Shown here one piece after another: positions 5,503 to 7,400 of a stretch of DNA of 7,400 nt. The stretch is from Halanaerobiales bacterium (GTDB taxonomy: Bacteria > Bacillota > Halanaerobiia > Halanaerobiales > JADQBU01), in assembly GCA_016278435.1 (NCBI GenBank), contig JADQBU010000096.1, positions 1 to 7,400 on the forward strand. Direction: 5' to 3'. The position numbers were made by a program, and so were the translations under genes. The notes below the pieces were generated by a model. It searched no databases. It was not told the origin of the DNA and saw only the letters and a program-made list of their open reading frames with translations. Positions within the stretch are counted from its first letter, which is position 1. Each line of letters opens with the position of its first letter.

Positions 5503-6363
5503 TCATTTGTGAGGTAAATATTTACTACGATATTCGGTTGGAGTACAACCTTTAAATCTCTTAAAAGTTCTTATAAAATAACTAAAATTATTAAACCCAA
5601 CATCTATGGCAATATCGAGTATTTTTCTGTTTTTATATTTTTGCAGGATACTGACGGCCTGATTAATCCGGTAGAAGTTAAGGTATTCAATCGGTGTTTT
5701 CCCGGTAATTGATTTAAAGAGCCGGCAGAAGTAATATTTGCTCAGATTGATCTCCCGGGCCATCATTTGTGAAGTTAAATTATTTTTATAATTTTTTTGT
5801 ATAAATCTTATAACTTCTTTAATTAGCTTTATTTTGGCAACATTTTCACTGTTATTTTTCTGTAAATCCCTGTTGTTAATTATTTCATAAAGCACACGGA
5901 ATAAAGAAGATTTCAGGAAAAGTTCATAACCTTTTGGTTTTAATTGATAATATTTGATAATTAGTTTAAGCTGATTTATAATCTCTTTTTCCCAGAGTTC
6001 ATTACCTTTTATAAAAAGATTTAGCTTGCGGTTATTATTTGCTATAGGATCGATATAATTAATCTGACATTTGTCTTCAAACCTACTATTTAACATTTTT
6101 GTATGGAACAGAATAAAAAAACAACGGACTTTGTTCATTGAATTTGCAGCATGAATCGTCCCACTATTTACAATCAAAGCCTGTTCTGCCTGCAGATTAT
6201 ATTCTTTTGAGTCCATCTGGTAAAGACCATGTCCCCTTTCCACATAAATTATTTCAATTTCATCATGCCAGTGGCAGGGTATAATTTTTCTGGTAGAATC
6301 CTCCTGATAAATACAGAAGGGAAATAGATCAGTACCATGTGAGACATCTTCTTTTAAGTTCAA
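5503..6363 (-). CDS. AraC-family transcriptional regulator with cupin sensor domain
   Basis: The 286-residue protein is the normal length for a one-component AraC regulator. Residues about 10-90 form a cupin-like ligand domain, with PCHWHDEIEIIYVERGHG (29-46) and GTIHAANS (68-75). The C-terminal domain (about 180-282) has two helix-turn-helix units: the first around 196-216 (MMAREINLSKYYFCRLFK), the second around 247-270 (ILDIAIDVGFNNFSYFIRTFKRF), closing with GCTPTEYR (272-279), the family hallmark. It is convergent with the dehydrogenase gene (28-base gap) and divergent from the AOR gene, so it probably controls this locus in response to its substrate. The start is uncertain: TTG at 6361-6363 lacks a nearby Shine-Dalgarno, no ATG or GTG lies upstream in frame before a stop at 6400-6402, and an ATC at 6373-6375 follows GGGAGAG by seven bases. 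The gene is more AT-rich and lysine/asparagine-rich than its neighbours. Confidence 0.9.
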   Translation of the reverse strand: MNLKEDVSHGTDLFPFCIYQEDSTRKIIPCHWHDEIEIIYVERGHGLYQMDSKEYNLQAEQALIVNSGTIHAANSMNKVRCFFILFHTKMLNSRFEDKCQINYIDPIANNNRKLNLFIKGNELWEKEIINQLKLIIKYYQLKPKGYELFLKSSLFRVLYEIINNRDLQKNNSENVAKIKLIKEVIRFIQKNYKNNLTSQMMAREINLSKYYFCRLFKSITGKTPIEYLNFYRINQAVSILQKYKNRKILDIAIDVGFNNFSYFIRTFKRFKGCTPTEYRSKYLPHK

Positions 6364-6456
6364 ATTATTTTTGATAGGACCACTCTCCCATGCAAATTTT
6401 TAACAGATAGCAATTATGTGTTACAGGTAAATAAAAAATAATAAATATTATGTTTA

Positions 6457-6485
6457 ATTATAATGTAAATTACAGATGTATGCAA
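6457..6485 (-). promoter_or_regulatory. Promoter of the AraC-type regulator gene
   Basis: On the minus strand TTGCAT (plus 6480-6485) and a perfect TATAAT (plus 6457-6462) are separated by exactly 17 bases. The -10 is ideal; the -35 matches at three of six positions. The start would lie near 6450, giving a leader of about 85 bases. The -35 coincides with a TATGCAAG word (6479-6486) that also occurs upstream of the ABC operon, which hints at self-control. Confidence 0.5.
6459..6464 (+). promoter_or_regulatory. -10 box for the AOR gene without a good -35
   Basis: TATAAT is a perfect -10 on the plus strand, about 54 bases before the AOR start codon. The DNA 16 to 18 bases upstream (around 6435-6442) is only A and T with no TTGACA-like word. 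A perfect -10 with a poor -35 is common at activator-dependent promoters, which suits control by the adjacent AraC-type protein (inference). Confidence 0.35.
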
Positions 6486-6517
6486 GTTTCTATCTAAGAA
6501 AGGAGTGTCATTTACTA

Positions 6518-7400
6518 ATGCTGCAAAATGGTTATACAGGAAAGGTACTCAGGGTTAACTTGACAGATCAGACTTTTAAAGAAGAAGAACTTTCTGAAGA
6601 AATTGCCAGAAAGTTTATAGGTGGAGCTGGTTTCGGGATAAAATATCTTTTTGATGAAGTTCCGGCTGAAATTGATCCCTTGAGTGAAGAGAATAAGTTG
6701 ATATTTGCACCAGGTCCCTTTACTGGGACGTCTGTTCCCTGTGCCAGCAGGATGGCTGCAGTAGCAAAATCTCCCCAGACATGTGCAGTTGGTATGTCGC
6801 TTTCTGGAGGGCATTTTCCTGCTGAACTTAAATTTACGGGTTATGATGTACTGATTATCGAGGGGAAAGCAGAAAAACCCTGTTACATTTATATAAAAGA
6901 TGGTAAAGTTAACTTTCTTTCTGCCAGTAAACTCTGGGGAACAAAGACTTCAGATTGTCAGCAGCTTATTAAAGATGATTTGAAAGATCAGAATATAAGA
7001 ATAGCGTGTATTGGGCCGGCTGGAGAAAAACAGATCAGATATGCCTGTATTATTAATGAATTACGTGCTTTTGGCCGCAAAGGACTGGGAGCAGTAATGG
7101 GTTCAAAAAATCTGAAGGCGATTGCCGTCAGAGGCACCAATGAACTTAAAATTGCCGATGAGAAGGCTTTCAGAAAAGCACGCTCAGATATGCTTAAGGC
7201 TATGAAAAATAGTGAGGTTCTCTATCCAGAATTTTCTCAGCATGGAACACCGATGGTTGTAGATTTAACAGGTGAACTCGGTATATTCTCTACAAAAAAC
7301 TGGTCTGCTACCGGTGAATGGATACCTGTAGATGAACTGGGTGGGGAGGCCAATACTTCCCGCAAGGTAGGAAGAACTGGCTGTTATAATTGTCCGGTCT
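6518..7400 (+). CDS. Aldehyde:ferredoxin oxidoreductase family tungstoenzyme (partial, 3' end outside window)
   Basis: The frame from ATG 6518 stays open to the window edge (294 codons; whole family members are about 600). Members are cytoplasmic tungstopterin enzymes that oxidise aldehydes to acids and pass electrons to ferredoxin. Visible family features are NGYTGKVLRVNLT (4-16), the FIGGAGFG turn (33-40), FAPGPFTGTSVPCASR (63-78), AVAKSPQT (81-88), SGGHFPAELKFTGYD (96-110), IGPAGEKQIRYACI (165-178), the pterin-binding stretch RAFGRKGLGAVMGSKNLKAI (183-202) and the first cluster cysteines C289 and C292 in GCYNCP; further Fe4S4 ligands lie beyond the edge. AGGAG at 6501-6505 is 12 bases before the ATG, rather far. 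An in-frame ATG at 6476 lies in the promoter zone and is rejected. It is divergent from the AraC-type gene. Clear family; the aldehyde is unknown. Confidence 0.93.
   Translation, partial: MLQNGYTGKVLRVNLTDQTFKEEELSEEIARKFIGGAGFGIKYLFDEVPAEIDPLSEENKLIFAPGPFTGTSVPCASRMAAVAKSPQTCAVGMSLSGGHFPAELKFTGYDVLIIEGKAEKPCYIYIKDGKVNFLSASKLWGTKTSDCQQLIKDDLKDQNIRIACIGPAGEKQIRYACIINELRAFGRKGLGAVMGSKNLKAIAVRGTNELKIADEKAFRKARSDMLKAMKNSEVLYPEFSQHGTPMVVDLTGELGIFSTKNWSATGEWIPVDELGGEANTSRKVGRTGCYNCPV

Larger units (their letters stand above)
6364..6517. promoter_or_regulatory. Divergent promoter region between regulator and AOR genes
   Basis: These 154 AT-rich bases separate the start of the AraC-type gene from the AOR gene. 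They contain a minus-strand promoter (6457-6485), a perfect TATAAT on the plus strand (6459-6464) that overlaps the minus -10, ATGCAA words at 6390 and 6480, and TTACAG words at 6421 and 6470. Such shared regions are typical where an AraC-type regulator controls both itself and a neighbour. Confidence 0.6.

Noticed and set aside
5475..5530. Possible bidirectional terminator between the convergent dehydrogenase and AraC genes
   Set aside because: The best pairing (ACAAGATG with CATTTGT) is short with a bulge and has no T-run; the gap is only 28 bases.
6476..6478. In-frame upstream ATG for the AOR gene
   Set aside because: It lies in the promoter zone before the ribosome binding site and would add 14 residues that do not resemble the family N-terminus.
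6515..6814. Minus-strand 99-codon open frame opposite the AOR start
   Set aside because: The plus strand clearly encodes conserved AOR motifs here; the minus product has no recognisable features and is a shadow.
1..7400. CRISPR arrays, insertion sequences, tRNA or rRNA genes, prophage or toxin-antitoxin features
   Set aside because: No regular spaced repeats, transposase motifs, terminal inverted repeats or RNA gene signatures were seen on either strand.

Overview
The window looks like a catabolic locus from an anaerobic, AT-rich, Firmicute-type bacterium. Strong AGGAGG-type ribosome binding sites, TTG starts and a mix of AT-rich intergenic DNA with moderately AT-rich genes support this. The sugar-binding protein has a cleavable Sec signal peptide but no lipobox cysteine. 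That suits a diderm envelope with a true periplasm, so a Halanaerobiales-like diderm Firmicute is my best guess. A tungsten-type aldehyde:ferredoxin oxidoreductase gene at the right edge points to strict anaerobiosis. The taxonomic guess is inference; no marker gene is present.

Layout, left to right. Bases 1-51 are probably the last 16 codons of an unidentified gene. Bases 52-378 are a gene-free, dyad-rich leader with two imperfect hairpins, an imperfect 23-bp dyad, phased GCAA repeats and a perfect 20-bp palindrome just before the first gene. Then comes a plus-strand cluster. It holds a tandem-NBD sugar ABC ATPase (379-1881), its permease (1878-2888, 4-base overlap), a 189-bp gap with direct repeats, a periplasmic sugar-binding protein (3078-4355, TTG start), a strong hairpin (4383-4417), and a zinc-dependent medium-chain alcohol/polyol dehydrogenase (4455-5474). 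A convergent AraC-family regulator lies on the minus strand (5503-6363). It is divergent from an aldehyde ferredoxin oxidoreductase family gene (from 6518, running off the right edge), with a 154-bp shared promoter region between them.

How they may work together (inference): the importer brings in a sugar or sugar alcohol, the NAD-dependent dehydrogenase oxidises a hydroxyl group, and the tungstoenzyme may oxidise an aldehyde to the acid while reducing ferredoxin. The AraC-type protein, with a cupin sensor domain, would respond to the substrate and control the locus. The exact substrate cannot be read from the sequence. The importer is of the ribose/galactose/xylose (CUT2) type, but its binding protein has changed residues in the positions that hold ribose.

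Nothing here clearly shows an exotic new system. The most useful leads are the unexplained operators before the ABC genes, a motif shared between the two control regions, the divergent binding protein, and the pairing of a CUT2 importer and dehydrogenase with an AOR.
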